DNA from: Dehalococcoidia bacterium
GTDB lineage: Bacteria > Chloroflexota > Dehalococcoidia > SAR202 > UBA11138
Assembly: GCA_012270625.1 (NCBI GenBank)
Contig: JAAXHZ010000205.1
Coordinates: forward strand, 1-27,671
DNA length: 27,671 bases
Reading direction: 5' to 3'
Shown here: positions 7,803 through 16,090 of the stretch, piece by piece
Layout of the letters: every line of letters starts with the position of its first letter
Position numbering within the stretch: the first letter of the stretch is position 1
Notes under the pieces: generated by a model
Told to the model about the DNA's origin: nothing
Seen by the model: only the letters and a program-made list of their open reading frames with translations
Database searches by the model: none
Program-made: the position numbers and the translations under genes

Positions 7803-8801
7803 CTACGTCGTAAACAGTATCGGGTTCCTCATCGGAGGCGCGATCTGGCCCTCATCCAGCTCGTCGAATTCCTTCTGGTAGATCTGTATGCGGTGCTGAC
7901 CGAAGTCGCAGATGAACAGCCGGAACTCCGAGTCCACCCTGACGCAGCACGGTGCGTTGAGCCTCTTGGTTGGTTCCAGGTCCGCCATCTCTCGCAGTCT
8001 CAGCGTCACTGTGTTTGCGAGGATGTACTGCCTGCCCGACCTGGAGAGGTTCGCGTCCCCGATGAACTGCTCCACGAAGCGGCCCTCGGCGGTGAACATC
8101 TGCACTCGGTCGTTCAGCCAGTCGGCCACGTATATGTCGCCGTGCGCATCGACCGCTACCGACGCTGGCCTGTTGAACTGGCCCTTATCTTTGCCCTGCG
8201 AGCCGATGCTCATCACGAACTCACCGTCGGCCGTGAACTTCTGCACACGGTCGTTGCGCCAATCGGCGACGTACATGTCGCCCAGTTCGTCCAGCGCAAC
8301 GCCCCACGGCATGTTCAGCTCGCCCTCGGCGTCGCCGCGTCCATTGTCGATGGTCTGGAGATGAGCGCCGTCCCGGCTGAAACGCTGAATGCGGTGATTC
8401 ATCGTGTCTGAGAGTACGATATTTCCATCAGCGTCGAACTGCATCGAAGATGGACGGTCTAGCTGGCCCGGCTTCGAGCCATGCTCGCCCCACGTGTCGA
8501 GAACCGTACCGTCTTTGTCCATGATCGTGACGTTGTGCTTAGCCTCGTCGGAGACATACAAGTTCTCGTCCTCGTCCACGAGCAGAGACGCCGGCCAGGT
8601 GAACTGGCCCGCTCCTCTGGTACCCAGATTCTCATCGTCCCAGTCGATGACTCGCACTTCAGTGCCGAGGCCGCCGCGAGTCAAGACGTAAACGTTCTCT
8701 TCTCCAAACCCGATGTCCACCGGATTGGATGTCACTCGACGCTGGCCCAACGTCATGTAGTATGGATAGCCCGCTCTGAGAAGGGCATACGGTCTGCTCA
8801 T
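7803..8801 (-). CDS. NHL-repeat beta-propeller protein
   Basis: 332 residues, largely repeats of the NHL type. Each has a 'P.g.avD..G.iyVaD..N.RvqkF' core, clearest in 'MPWGVALDELGDMYVADWRN', in 'RPASVAVDAHGDIYVADWLN' and, more divergent, in 'APCCVRVDSEFRLFICDFGQ' near the C-terminus. About five to six blades are visible. NHL propellers mediate protein or ligand binding, and some are lyases or hydrolases; no catalytic motif was recognised. There is no signal peptide. The start is ATG 8801, because GGAGGTGA lies 4 bases upstream at 8806-8813; the longer in-frame start at 8912 would overlap the DUF1501 gene. It is the third gene of the DUF1800-DUF1501-NHL group. Confidence 0.88.
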   Translation of the reverse strand: MSRPYALLRAGYPYYMTLGQRRVTSNPVDIGFGEENVYVLTRGGLGTEVRVIDWDDENLGTRGAGQFTWPASLLVDEDENLYVSDEAKHNVTIMDKDGTVLDTWGEHGSKPGQLDRPSSMQFDADGNIVLSDTMNHRIQRFSRDGAHLQTIDNGRGDAEGELNMPWGVALDELGDMYVADWRNDRVQKFTADGEFVMSIGSQGKDKGQFNRPASVAVDAHGDIYVADWLNDRVQMFTAEGRFVEQFIGDANLSRSGRQYILANTVTLRLREMADLEPTKRLNAPCCVRVDSEFRLFICDFGQHRIQIYQKEFDELDEGQIAPPMRNPILFTT

Positions 8802-8805
8802 CGAA

Positions 8806-8813
8806 TCACCTCC
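8806..8813 (-). promoter_or_regulatory. Ribosome binding site deciding the NHL-protein start
   Basis: GGAGGTGA on the minus strand, 4 bases before ATG 8801. It fixes the start inside a longer open frame. Confidence 0.75.
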
Positions 8814-8845
8814 GCTCCTGAGCCCTGATGACTGGAACCCAGCGC

Positions 8846-9985
8846 CTACTTGAACGGGTTGATCTGCTCGTAGTGCCCGCCCACTATCGGCGCGGCCTCG
8901 ACACCCAGCCACTGCTCCAGGAGCGTGCCGTAGATGCCGCGGTAGTCGATGGTGTGCTCAAGGTCTTCACCGTTCGCCCATCGGCTCTGCTCCAGCGACG
9001 GATACTCCGAGTAGAGTCCGCCGGCGACCGGCTTGCCTATGATGAACGCGCCTCCGCCGGAGCCGTGATCGGTACCCGAACCGTTGTCGTAGATGCGCCG
9101 TCCGAACTCAGTAAACACCAGCATGACCACGTTGTCGTCGGCGTCATGCTCTTCGATATCGTCGAAGAAGTCGTGGATGGCGCCGGACAGATCGCCGATC
9201 AGCTTCGGGTGCGTGGGGACCTCGTTCGCGTGCGTGTCATATCCGCCGTGTTGTGTATAGAAGATACGAGTGCCCAAGTCTGCCGTATGGACCCGCGCGA
9301 CATCGCGCAAGCTCTTCGCGATTGGGTTGTCCGCGTACTCTACTGTTGACTCGTATTGCTCAGGAGCGGCCTTAATGAGGTCAGCCCCTGAGAGAACATC
9401 CTGGCCGGTTCTGGACAGGTACTCCATCACCGGACCTGTGCCGATCGCCTGCCCGTACATATGCTTGAAGATGTCCAGCGCCTGGTTGCGCTCGTTCTCC
9501 ATCTCGATGCCAGTCATCAGGCCGTAGTTGTCCAGGTTTGACACGCTGGTAACCGGAACGCCTGGCATCGCCATCGCGCGCGGCAGGCCGACACCAAAGT
9601 TAACGCCCGTCAACGGATTCTCGCCCTGAGGGTCGATCTCTCGAAGTGTGCGTCCCAGCCACCCGATCGTTGAGACCTCGAACGGCTCGCACGTGTGCCA
9701 GATGTCCATGCCCCTGAAGTGGGAGCGATTGGAATTGGGGTAGCCGATGCCCTGCACGATCCCGACCATCCCGCGGTCGTACAAGTCCTTGAACGGTCCC
9801 ATCTGCGGGTGGAAAGCGAGCGTGTCGTTCAACGGCAGGACCTGGTCCTGCGGAATGCCGACAAGCGGACGATTGTCGTGATAGACGGAGCTGGTGTAGG
9901 GAATGATCGTGTTCATGAAGTCATTGCCGCCGGTCAGCTGGACGACGACAAAGACAGGTGACTTTCCGTTGCCGTTGCCTGCCAT
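8846..9985 (-). CDS. DUF1501 family protein (sulfatase-like fold)
   Basis: 379 residues of the DUF1501 family, which has an alkaline-phosphatase/sulfatase-like fold and no settled function. The family blocks are the N-terminal 'VVVQLTGGNDFMNTIIPY', 'NSNRSHFRGMDIWHT', 'TQHGGYDTHANE', 'VFTEFGRRIYDNGSGTDHGS', then 'GGAFIIGKPVAGGLYSEYPS'. The start is ATG 9985, with GGAGGAGGA at 9993-10001 (7-base spacing). Most DUF1501 proteins carry a Tat signal; this one begins MAGNGNGKSPVF and goes straight into the first beta strand, with none. Its partner DUF1800 lies 65 bases upstream. The open frame continues to 10390, but that extension is a shadow of the DUF1800 gene. Confidence 0.92.
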   Translation of the reverse strand: MAGNGNGKSPVFVVVQLTGGNDFMNTIIPYTSSVYHDNRPLVGIPQDQVLPLNDTLAFHPQMGPFKDLYDRGMVGIVQGIGYPNSNRSHFRGMDIWHTCEPFEVSTIGWLGRTLREIDPQGENPLTGVNFGVGLPRAMAMPGVPVTSVSNLDNYGLMTGIEMENERNQALDIFKHMYGQAIGTGPVMEYLSRTGQDVLSGADLIKAAPEQYESTVEYADNPIAKSLRDVARVHTADLGTRIFYTQHGGYDTHANEVPTHPKLIGDLSGAIHDFFDDIEEHDADDNVVMLVFTEFGRRIYDNGSGTDHGSGGGAFIIGKPVAGGLYSEYPSLEQSRWANGEDLEHTIDYRGIYGTLLEQWLGVEAAPIVGGHYEQINPFK

Positions 9986-9992
9986 ACTGTGT

Positions 9993-10001
9993 TCCTCCTC
10001 C
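9993..10001 (-). promoter_or_regulatory. Ribosome binding site deciding the DUF1501 start
   Basis: GGAGGAGGA on the minus strand, 7 bases from ATG 9985. It supports a 379-residue product without an N-terminal extension. Confidence 0.7.
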
Positions 10002-10050
10002 TGAATCTGACCCTCTGCCATCAAGGGAGAGGTTGGTGTAGTGAATCCCT

Positions 10051-11460
10051 CTAAGCGAACTGATACTCGCGCGACGCGACAATCAGCTGAAGCATCCGCG
10101 TGATTTTGCCTGCGTTGTCCGTTCTGGCCTGATCGCTGCTCAGGTCGATGTCGCCGACGCTGTCCGCGTATCTCGACAGCGCAGACCGTGTGTCCTCGCC
10201 AACTTCGAGCGGCCCGATCAGGTCCAGACACCTCTCGACCAGTTCGTCCGGCGTTAGCGACTCGGTCTGTGAGAGTCGGGAGATGATGTCCTGCACGCCA
10301 GGGGCAGAGATGTCGTTGAACTGGTTGACAGCAAAGTTGACTCGCTCGTTTAGAGTGCCGCCGTCGATCCATTCGTGACCCGTGTGCCACCCCTCCACTG
10401 TCGGAGGATTCAACAGCGTCTGGCCCATGACCGACGTCGCTCCGCTCAGCGCTCCCACCGACTGCCCTGGCGCGGGCACCAGATCGTAGCTGCCGACGAT
10501 CTTGATTGTCCCTGCGACCAGCTCCGCTGGATTCTTCACCTTCTGGAACTGCGCCTGCTTGAAGAAATCGGAGTTGAAGAGCGTTCTGAGCACTGGCTTG
10601 ATTTGGCCGTCGTTCTCCTCGAATGCTCTGACCAGTGTGTCGATAGCGTCTGGGTCGTTCGGCGGCTCGATGTTCCAGGCGGGAACCTGTGGCTCGTCCG
10701 CGACGAAGAAGTTGTAGAGGTGTCGCGATATGAACCTGTAAGTCGGCTCCTGCCGCACTATTATGTCGATGATGTCCTCTCCGTTCAGGTTGCCAGTGTG
10801 ACCGAGGAACGTCTTCTCTGTGTCGTCGTGGTCTTCTGGAAGGAACCGGAACTCGGACGTGTAGTGACCGTGAGGATAGAGCGGAATCGGCTGGGTAAAC
10901 GTCCAGCCGGTGAACGCGCGCGCCGCGTTCTTGATGTCGTCCTCTGTGTAGTTGCCCACGCCCATGCTGAACAGCTCGAGCAGCTCACGGCCCCAGTTCT
11001 CGTTTGGCTGGTCGGCGTGGTTCTCGCAGTTATCTAGCCAGTAGTTCATCGCCGGGTCCCGAGCCAGTTGCAGCAGAATCGTCTGCAAGTCTGTCATGCC
11101 AACCTCACGGAACATGTCGATCTGGCCGATGATCGTGGGGCTGTGCTCGCTCTTGTACCAGGCCGTTGCGAAGACGTGATGCCAGAACAGCGCCATCTTC
11201 TCCTCAAGCGGCCTGCTGGAGTTGATCATCCGCCACACCCATCGACCGGCCCACAACTGGACCGCGTCAAGGTAGGACAGCTCCATGTTGTAGCGCTTGA
11301 GCGCGTCCTCTTCCAGGTCCTCGACCTGCTCGGGATGAAGCAAGCCCTCGACCACGTCTTCATACGGTCTGGCGGTTAGCTCTTCAAGCTCGGCCCTGGT
11401 GGCGCCGAAACCAGCCCGGCGCATCAGGTGGGAGATCAGAGCGAGGTCATTGTTGGACAT
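10051..11460 (-). CDS. DUF1800 family protein
   Basis: 469 residues of the DUF1800 family, the usual neighbour of DUF1501 proteins and of unknown biochemical role. Conserved blocks are 'HLMRRAGFGATRAELEEL' at the N-terminus, 'EKMALFWHHVFAT' near residue 87, 'NENWGRELLELFSMG' followed by 'YTEDDIKNAARAFTGWTF' around 153-190, and 'PPTVEGWHTGHEWIDGGTLN' in the C-terminal third. There is no signal peptide. The ATG at 11460 has AAGGGGG about 8 bases upstream. It is the first gene of the minus-strand group running through DUF1501, NHL and amidase, and is divergent from the MFS transporter, so its promoter must lie in 11461-11600. Confidence 0.93.
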   Translation of the reverse strand: MSNNDLALISHLMRRAGFGATRAELEELTARPYEDVVEGLLHPEQVEDLEEDALKRYNMELSYLDAVQLWAGRWVWRMINSSRPLEEKMALFWHHVFATAWYKSEHSPTIIGQIDMFREVGMTDLQTILLQLARDPAMNYWLDNCENHADQPNENWGRELLELFSMGVGNYTEDDIKNAARAFTGWTFTQPIPLYPHGHYTSEFRFLPEDHDDTEKTFLGHTGNLNGEDIIDIIVRQEPTYRFISRHLYNFFVADEPQVPAWNIEPPNDPDAIDTLVRAFEENDGQIKPVLRTLFNSDFFKQAQFQKVKNPAELVAGTIKIVGSYDLVPAPGQSVGALSGATSVMGQTLLNPPTVEGWHTGHEWIDGGTLNERVNFAVNQFNDISAPGVQDIISRLSQTESLTPDELVERCLDLIGPLEVGEDTRSALSRYADSVGDIDLSSDQARTDNAGKITRMLQLIVASREYQFA

Positions 11461-11533
11461 TCGTCGGCCCCCTTCGATCTGTGACTTGGTTCAGTCTTTT
11501 TAAGACGACGTGTCGCAAGGGTCGTGACAATCC

Positions 11534-11549
11534 CTTGCCTCATTGCAAG
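11534..11549. promoter_or_regulatory. Inverted repeat overlapping the MFS -35 (possible operator)
   Basis: CTTGC-CTCATT-GCAAG. This short perfect dyad overlaps the candidate -35 of the transporter gene in the divergent intergenic region. The binding protein is unknown, and chance occurrence is possible. Confidence 0.3.
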
Positions 11550-11564
11550 ACTAGAGGGTATTGT
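11535..11564 (+). promoter_or_regulatory. Candidate sigma-70 promoter for the MFS gene
   Basis: TTGCCT, an 18-base spacer, then TATTGT. The predicted transcript start near 11571 gives a leader of about 30 bases before TTG 11601. This fits the later start and argues against the longer GTG start at 11481, which lies upstream of this promoter. Confidence 0.4.
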
Positions 11565-11600
11565 ACCCCAGCCCTACAACCTCTTCAACGGTCTGATTAC

Positions 11601-12914
11601 TTGCGCGCAATCCTGAGACTCGTCGATTGGACACCACGCACACCCGTCTTCTACGGATGGGTAGTGCTCGCAATGGCAGCGCTCGGCACCTATGCGGCAA
11701 CCGGGGTCGCACAGGTGGTTATCGGTGGTATCCAGAACCTGATATTCGATGACCTCGGATGGGACAGATCGACGATAGCCTTCGCCGTGACGGCCGGAAC
11801 CTGGATGTCGGGGCTGCTCGCTCCGGTGTTCGGGCGTCTGGTGGACCGACACGGCCCAAGACGCCTCATGCCGCCCGCGGCGCTGATCGCCGGAGTATCG
11901 TTCATAGCGCTTGCCGGAATTCGCCAGGTTTGGCACTTCTACGCCGCGTACATTGTCGCCAGGGCTATCGCTAATCCGGCCCTCGTTGGGGTAGTGCCCA
12001 GGACCGTCGCGGTCAACTTCTTCAGTCGGAAACGCAACCTCGCCATCGGACTGGTCTCGACGTTCAGACCCGTCAGCGGCGCGATAAACATCCAGATCAT
12101 CTCGGTCATAGCAGCGGCGTCGAGCTGGCGAGTGGCCTATCGTCTGCTCGGAGTATTTTCGATTCTGTTGGTCCTGCCTCTGTTTCTGGTAATGCGCCGG
12201 AGGCCGGAAGACATCGGGCTTCGTCCGGATGGAGACGAGAGTCCGGCGCCGCGCGCCTCCACCGCGTCTGCATCTCGCAGTGGCGGTCAAGCGCCGTCGT
12301 CAGGGGACGGTAGCTGGTCCGCAGGTGAAGCGCTGGCGACGTCGGCGTTCTGGTTCATCGTTTCAGCCGAGATGCTTACGATCCTGACTTCCGGGACTGT
12401 CGGCTTTCAGATAGTGCCGTTTCTGGTGGATTCCGGTATCTCCCAGCCTGTCGCGGTTATCGCGCTCAGTCTCAGCTCGCTGCTCGGCGCGCTGGTCAAT
12501 CCCGGTTGGGGGATTCTCGCCGACAGGTACCAGCCTCGTCTGCTCGCAACATTAGCCACGCTCGTGACGCTGGCCACGACCGCCTTCTTCATACCGACCG
12601 CCGGAGGCATCGGTGGGTTCGTCGTAGCCATAGTATGGGGCATCGCCTCCGGCGGGCTGAATGTACTCGGAAGCATGATGCTGGCCCAGTACTTCGGACG
12701 CGCCTCCTACGGCACGATCACGGGACTGACAGGACCCTTTCAGATGGCATTCCTTGGCCTCGGCCCAACTTTCGGCGCACTGCTGTACCAGGCCACCGAC
12801 GGATACTCAGTCATATGGTTCTACGCCTTGGGAGCGTACGCAGTCGCGACCCTGCTTATCTTCAGCGCTCGCCGGCCTTTCAAACGATCTCGACAGCGAC
12901 CAGTCGCGCGCTGA
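11601..12914 (+). CDS. Major facilitator superfamily transporter
   Basis: About 437 residues and twelve predicted membrane segments. The first begins right after 'TPRTPVFYGWVV'. Motif A is GRLVDRHGPRRL in the 2-3 loop, with a weaker copy (GILADRYQPRL) in the second half. A central Ser/Gly/Ala-rich linker follows 'RRPEDIGLRPDG' and joins the halves. The overall look is that of monocarboxylate/oxalate-type MFS permeases, but the substrate is unknown. I chose TTG 11601 because family members usually begin only a few residues before the 'W.PRTP.FYGW' block and because a candidate promoter lies at 11535-11564; no clear ribosome binding site precedes it. The frame is open back to a GTG at 11481. 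Confidence 0.88.
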   Translation: MRAILRLVDWTPRTPVFYGWVVLAMAALGTYAATGVAQVVIGGIQNLIFDDLGWDRSTIAFAVTAGTWMSGLLAPVFGRLVDRHGPRRLMPPAALIAGVSFIALAGIRQVWHFYAAYIVARAIANPALVGVVPRTVAVNFFSRKRNLAIGLVSTFRPVSGAINIQIISVIAAASSWRVAYRLLGVFSILLVLPLFLVMRRRPEDIGLRPDGDESPAPRASTASASRSGGQAPSSGDGSWSAGEALATSAFWFIVSAEMLTILTSGTVGFQIVPFLVDSGISQPVAVIALSLSSLLGALVNPGWGILADRYQPRLLATLATLVTLATTAFFIPTAGGIGGFVVAIVWGIASGGLNVLGSMMLAQYFGRASYGTITGLTGPFQMAFLGLGPTFGALLYQATDGYSVIWFYALGAYAVATLLIFSARRPFKRSRQRPVAR

Positions 12915-12993
12915 AGAGAAAATTTCATGGGTTCCCAATGCGGCGTCATAGAGATGGTCCGAGGAGACTCTCATTCCTCTCCACTCACTCCTC

Positions 12994-13017
12994 GAAAATT
13001 GCGCTTATGCAATTTTC
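12994..13017. promoter_or_regulatory. Perfect inverted repeat upstream of the FAD oxidoreductase
   Basis: GAAAATTGC, a 6-base loop, then GCAATTTTC: a perfect 9-bp AT-rich dyad 80 bases past the MFS stop and 16 bases before the candidate -35 at 13034. It could be an operator or a weak bidirectional terminator. The short GC core and missing external T tract favour an operator. Confidence 0.4.
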
Positions 13018-13033
13018 TCATTGAACAAAAGAC

Positions 13034-13062
13034 GTGGCATACATTGAGCCTGCGTGTATGAT
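13034..13062 (+). promoter_or_regulatory. Candidate promoter for the FAD oxidoreductase-GNAT operon
   Basis: GTGGCA, a 17-base spacer, then TATGAT. The -10 matches five of six consensus bases and the -35 four of six. The leader to ATG 13089 would be about 20 bases and contains GGAGG. Confidence 0.4.
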
Positions 13063-13088
13063 TAAGCTACAAACTCGGAGGATGAGCC

Positions 13089-14234
13089 ATGACTTCCAGC
13101 TCGACCGAAGTAGTCATCGTTGGCGGGGGAGCGGCAGGATGCGCTGTCGCCTACTATCTCGGCATCGCCGGGGTTGCATCTACAATCGTCGAACGAGAAG
13201 GGATTGCCGCCTATGCCTCCGGCTACTCAGCGGGTGGCCTCAATCCGCTCGAGGGCGCGGGCATTCCAGGTCCGCTGGGGCCTCTTGCCATCACTTCCCA
13301 CAGGATGCACCAGAGCATATGGGACGATCTGACAGAGCGCTCTCGAATCGACTTCCAACCCGAGACAATCTCGTCCGTGCGCGTCGCATTCGACGGCTTC
13401 GACCTGGATGGGATGCGAGCGACCAAGCAGACATTCGATCGCGCGGACTCTGACTTCAGCGCCGAGTGGCTCGATTCGAGGCAGCTTAGGGAAATGGAGC
13501 CGCGAATAGCCGACGATGCGATCTGGGCGCTGAACACACGTGGCAACGCCATCCTAAGCAGCTATCGGTACACTCTGGCCCTCGCCGGAGCCGCCGAAAC
13601 TCTCGGCGCCTCGGTTGTCAGCGCCGAGGTCACGGGCATAACCACCAACGGCGCCCTGGTGACCTCCGTAGAGACCTCGGAAGGCAGTCTGGCGTGCGGA
13701 GCGGTTGTTTTCGCGACAGGTCCCTGGTCGGGCCAGGTCGGAGACTGGCTCGGCGTGAGCGTTCCCGTCGAGCCATACAAGGGCGAGATACTCAGAACGA
13801 CGCTTCCAAGCGGCTCGATCTCAGCGGACTTTCAGGGTGGCGGAGTGTCTCTCAACCGCCGAGAGAGCGGGCAAGTGTGGGTGGGGGCCACCGAGGAGAA
13901 CCGTGGCTTCGATCTCGAACCATCCGAGCAGGCCCGCAGCGCTCTGATGAAGGGTGCGCAGCGCCTGATGCCTGCCATGGCTGAAGCTGAAGTGGCGCTC
14001 CACACGGCTTGTCTGAGACCGCTGTCTCCCGATTGGATGCCCATTCTGGGACAAGCTCCAGGCTGGGACAATGCCCTGCTGGCGACAGGAGCCGGCAAGA
14101 AGGGCATACTCCTCAGCCCCGGTATGGGGAAGTCGATCGCTGACATGATTACTGACGGTCACACAGACCTTCCCGTGTCCGGTTTTACCCCCGACAGGTT
14201 CAGCGTTCGCGAGCCTACAGGAGCGTCGGAATGA
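13089..14234 (+). CDS. FAD-dependent oxidoreductase, D-amino-acid/glycine oxidase (DAO) family
   Basis: 381-residue flavoprotein of the DAO superfamily, which oxidises amines or amino and N-methyl acids using FAD. The N-terminal dinucleotide-binding motif is VVIVGGGAAGCAVAYYL (Gly12, Gly14, Gly17), followed by the acidic end of strand 2 in 'TIVERE'. A substrate domain covers about 80-320. The typical C-terminal DAO block is 'DWMPILGQAP...LLATGAGKKGILLSP', which closes over FAD. It lacks a signal peptide and is probably cytosolic. GGAGG lies 8 bases before the ATG. Its TGA overlaps the ATG of the GNAT gene (ATGA), implying translational coupling. The substrate is not evident, though a methylated amine would fit the one-carbon genes of this window (inference). 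Confidence 0.9.
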   Translation: MTSSSTEVVIVGGGAAGCAVAYYLGIAGVASTIVEREGIAAYASGYSAGGLNPLEGAGIPGPLGPLAITSHRMHQSIWDDLTERSRIDFQPETISSVRVAFDGFDLDGMRATKQTFDRADSDFSAEWLDSRQLREMEPRIADDAIWALNTRGNAILSSYRYTLALAGAAETLGASVVSAEVTGITTNGALVTSVETSEGSLACGAVVFATGPWSGQVGDWLGVSVPVEPYKGEILRTTLPSGSISADFQGGGVSLNRRESGQVWVGATEENRGFDLEPSEQARSALMKGAQRLMPAMAEAEVALHTACLRPLSPDWMPILGQAPGWDNALLATGAGKKGILLSPGMGKSIADMITDGHTDLPVSGFTPDRFSVREPTGASE

Positions 14235-14815
14235 CCACTCCCCCTTTTCTGAGGAGGTTTCCGTCCACCGCCGCTCTCTACGACGGCCAGGAAGTCACCA
14301 TCAGGCCGCTGCATCCAAACGACAAGGCCGAGCTGCTGAGCTTCTTCTTGCGTGTGCCGGAGGTTGACAGGTTCTACCTGAACAGCGACGTGGCCGCGCC
14401 GGAGGTCATTAGCGAGTTCACGGACCGCATCGATCTGAGCCAGACCATCCCACTGGTTGCCGTGGTTGGGGATCGCATACTGGCCGACGCCACGCTGCAC
14501 CGCAGCCGGCGCGCGGCGCGGAGACACGTCGGCGAGATTAGAGTAGTCGTAGATCCCGAGTACAGGGGGCGTGGGCTGGGCGTGCGCCTCATACATGAGC
14601 TGGTCCAGCTGGGCCGAGATCTCGATCTACGCGCTCTCTGCTTCGAACTTGTCGCGGGACACCAGCAAAGCGCTATCCAAGCCGCTCAGGGTGCCGGATT
14701 CGAGCAGGTCGCTGTTCTGCACGGCCGCATACTCGACATCCACGGCGGTCTCCGCGACCTCATCCTTTTGGAGCTAACTCTCGACGAGCCTGATCTGCCC
14801 CACTTTGACATCTAG
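14231..14815 (+). CDS. GNAT family N-acetyltransferase
   Basis: 194-residue acetyl-CoA-dependent acyltransferase. The start of the fold is 'VTIRPLHPNDKAELLSFF' near residue 20. The acetyl-CoA binding motif A is 'VVVDPEYRGRGLGVRLIHEL' at about 102-121, with R-G-R-G-L-G for the pyrophosphate loop. The C-terminal part, 'SAIQAAQGAGFEQVAVLHG', is motif B. Its ATG overlaps the stop of the FAD oxidoreductase by four bases, so the two products are probably made together. The acceptor substrate is unknown. The convergent glycerol facilitator ends 103 bases away, and no strong terminator is visible in that gap. Confidence 0.9.
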   Translation: MTTPPFLRRFPSTAALYDGQEVTIRPLHPNDKAELLSFFLRVPEVDRFYLNSDVAAPEVISEFTDRIDLSQTIPLVAVVGDRILADATLHRSRRAARRHVGEIRVVVDPEYRGRGLGVRLIHELVQLGRDLDLRALCFELVAGHQQSAIQAAQGAGFEQVAVLHGRILDIHGGLRDLILLELTLDEPDLPHFDI

Positions 14816-14918
14816 CTGGGTAGTATTGATGTTTCCGACATGAGCCTTATCTATGCGCCATCTCCGCGCAGGATTTCCCCTCTGCCTGCGTTGTGGACGC
14901 AAACGAACAGCGCGGTAA

Positions 14919-15830
14919 TCATTGACTCTTGTCTCCTACGCTTCCGTTACTCGAGGCATCTGCGCGTCTCAGACCGGGCCTGATTAGAAGCTCATGGATG
15001 GCGGCTCCCACAGGCGCGCCGATCATGGGTCCGACGATGTACACCCAGAAGCCGTTGGACGGCCCCGGAATCGCGATGCTGCCCCAGCCGGCGAAGAACG
15101 CCACGATCCGCGGCCCGAAGTCTCGCGCCGGATTCCATCCCGCCTGTGTTAACGGCGCAAACAGACTGATGAGCGCAGCCACAGTGAACCCAATCAACAG
15201 AGGCGTCATGTTCTTGGTCGAAAGGCCGGCATTTCGCCTGTCGGTCAGAGAGAAGATCACAAGCGCCAGAATCGCCGTGCCGAATCCCTCCACGAACGCC
15301 GCGCCCGCCGGGGAGATCAGGGCCGCGGCAGCTTCTCCGCCCCCGTACATGGCGGGATTAGGGAAGTATTCGCCGAACATCATTGCCGAAAGCTGGCTTC
15401 CGTCTTGTCCTCTGACAATGACGTTGGCTGACTCGAATCGCGCTATGAACGGCGCGAAGATCGCCAGCACGGACACGCCCGCTAATATCGCTCCGATGAG
15501 CTGCGCCGTCCAGTACACCGGGAGCATCCGCGCGGAGAACTCCGAGCGTCTGAAGATTGCGAACGCCAGACTTATCGCCGGATTCAGGTGAGCTCCAGAT
15601 ACGTTGGCGGTCACGTATATGGCGAGCGCTACGCCGAACGCCCACACGACAGCAACCTGCCACAGGCCCATCTGCGCGCCCGTAGCTACGGCGGCAGCGA
15701 CTGAGCCGGTGCCGAAGAGCACGAGAATGTAGGTGCCGACAGCCTCGCCGATGAAGCCTCGCCGAGTTTGGCGTCCGGTTGGACTCCTGTGGACAATGGC
15801 TGCCGTTCGCTTTCCAGGTATGGATGACAT
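14919..15830 (-). CDS. MIP family channel, glycerol-facilitator type
   Basis: 303-residue six-helix membrane channel for water, glycerol or small uncharged solutes. The two pore signatures are intact: NPA at 83-85 (GAHLNPAIS) and NPARD at 233-237 (GWNPARDFGPR). The Asp after the second NPAR, and 'GEYFPNPAMYG' near residue 153, are typical of GlpF-like aquaglyceroporins rather than strict aquaporins. The N-terminus carries about 25 polar residues before the first helix, longer than usual. The ATG at 15830 has no clear ribosome binding site, so the true start is uncertain. No glycerol kinase gene is adjacent. A CRP-like dyad lies about 180 bases upstream. Confidence 0.9.
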   Translation of the reverse strand: MSSIPGKRTAAIVHRSPTGRQTRRGFIGEAVGTYILVLFGTGSVAAAVATGAQMGLWQVAVVWAFGVALAIYVTANVSGAHLNPAISLAFAIFRRSEFSARMLPVYWTAQLIGAILAGVSVLAIFAPFIARFESANVIVRGQDGSQLSAMMFGEYFPNPAMYGGGEAAAALISPAGAAFVEGFGTAILALVIFSLTDRRNAGLSTKNMTPLLIGFTVAALISLFAPLTQAGWNPARDFGPRIVAFFAGWGSIAIPGPSNGFWVYIVGPMIGAPVGAAIHELLIRPGLRRADASSNGSVGDKSQ

Positions 15831-16003
15831 CAGTGTGCTCAGTTGCCGGGCGCCCAGCCAGTTCGACTCTCGCCGACCTGGATTGCTTCAGAGTCGTCCA
15901 CCTGCGTATCGAAGCTAAAGTCCGCTGTCAGCACTGTCGGCAACGCTTCGGGAGACGCAATCCTGCGCATCCAGCTTTGAGTATCTTTATCATCCGTGAG
16001 CAT

Positions 16004-16029
16004 GGTATTGTGCCTGAGTTCACAATGCC
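16004..16029. promoter_or_regulatory. CRP/FNR-like dyad upstream of the glycerol facilitator
   Basis: ATTGTG, 8 bases, CACAAT, extended by two G-C pairs and one wobble on the outside. The core TGTG-N8-CACA equals the geometry of CRP-family sites (TGTGA-N6-TCACA) with the inner A/T pair lost. It lies between the four-cysteine gene and the channel gene, about 180 bases before the latter's start. Confidence 0.35.
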
Positions 16030-16037
16030 AGTCGCAT

Positions 16038-16072
16038 GTTAAGGCTCGGCCAACGGCGCGTTAAGAGTTAAG
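16038..16072. repeat. Three direct GTTAAG repeats
   Basis: GTTAAG occurs at 16038-16043, 16060-16065 and 16067-16072. The first two are 22 bases apart (two helical turns) and the last two 7 bases apart. They lie in the same 260-base gap as the CRP-like dyad and may be part of its control region; function unknown. Confidence 0.35.
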
Positions 16073-16090
16073 TTGAATATGCTGCCGACT

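Noticed and set aside
9986..10390. N-terminal extension of the DUF1501 frame up to 10390
   Set aside because: It overlaps the DUF1800 3' end, reads as low-quality Arg/His-rich sequence, and a strong ribosome binding site precedes ATG 9985.
15779..16042. Plus-strand frame with a CxxC-like 'RCQHCRQRFG' peptide
   Set aside because: It has no ribosome binding site, runs partly antisense to the channel gene, and the peptide is too short to call a transposase or zinc-ribbon remnant.
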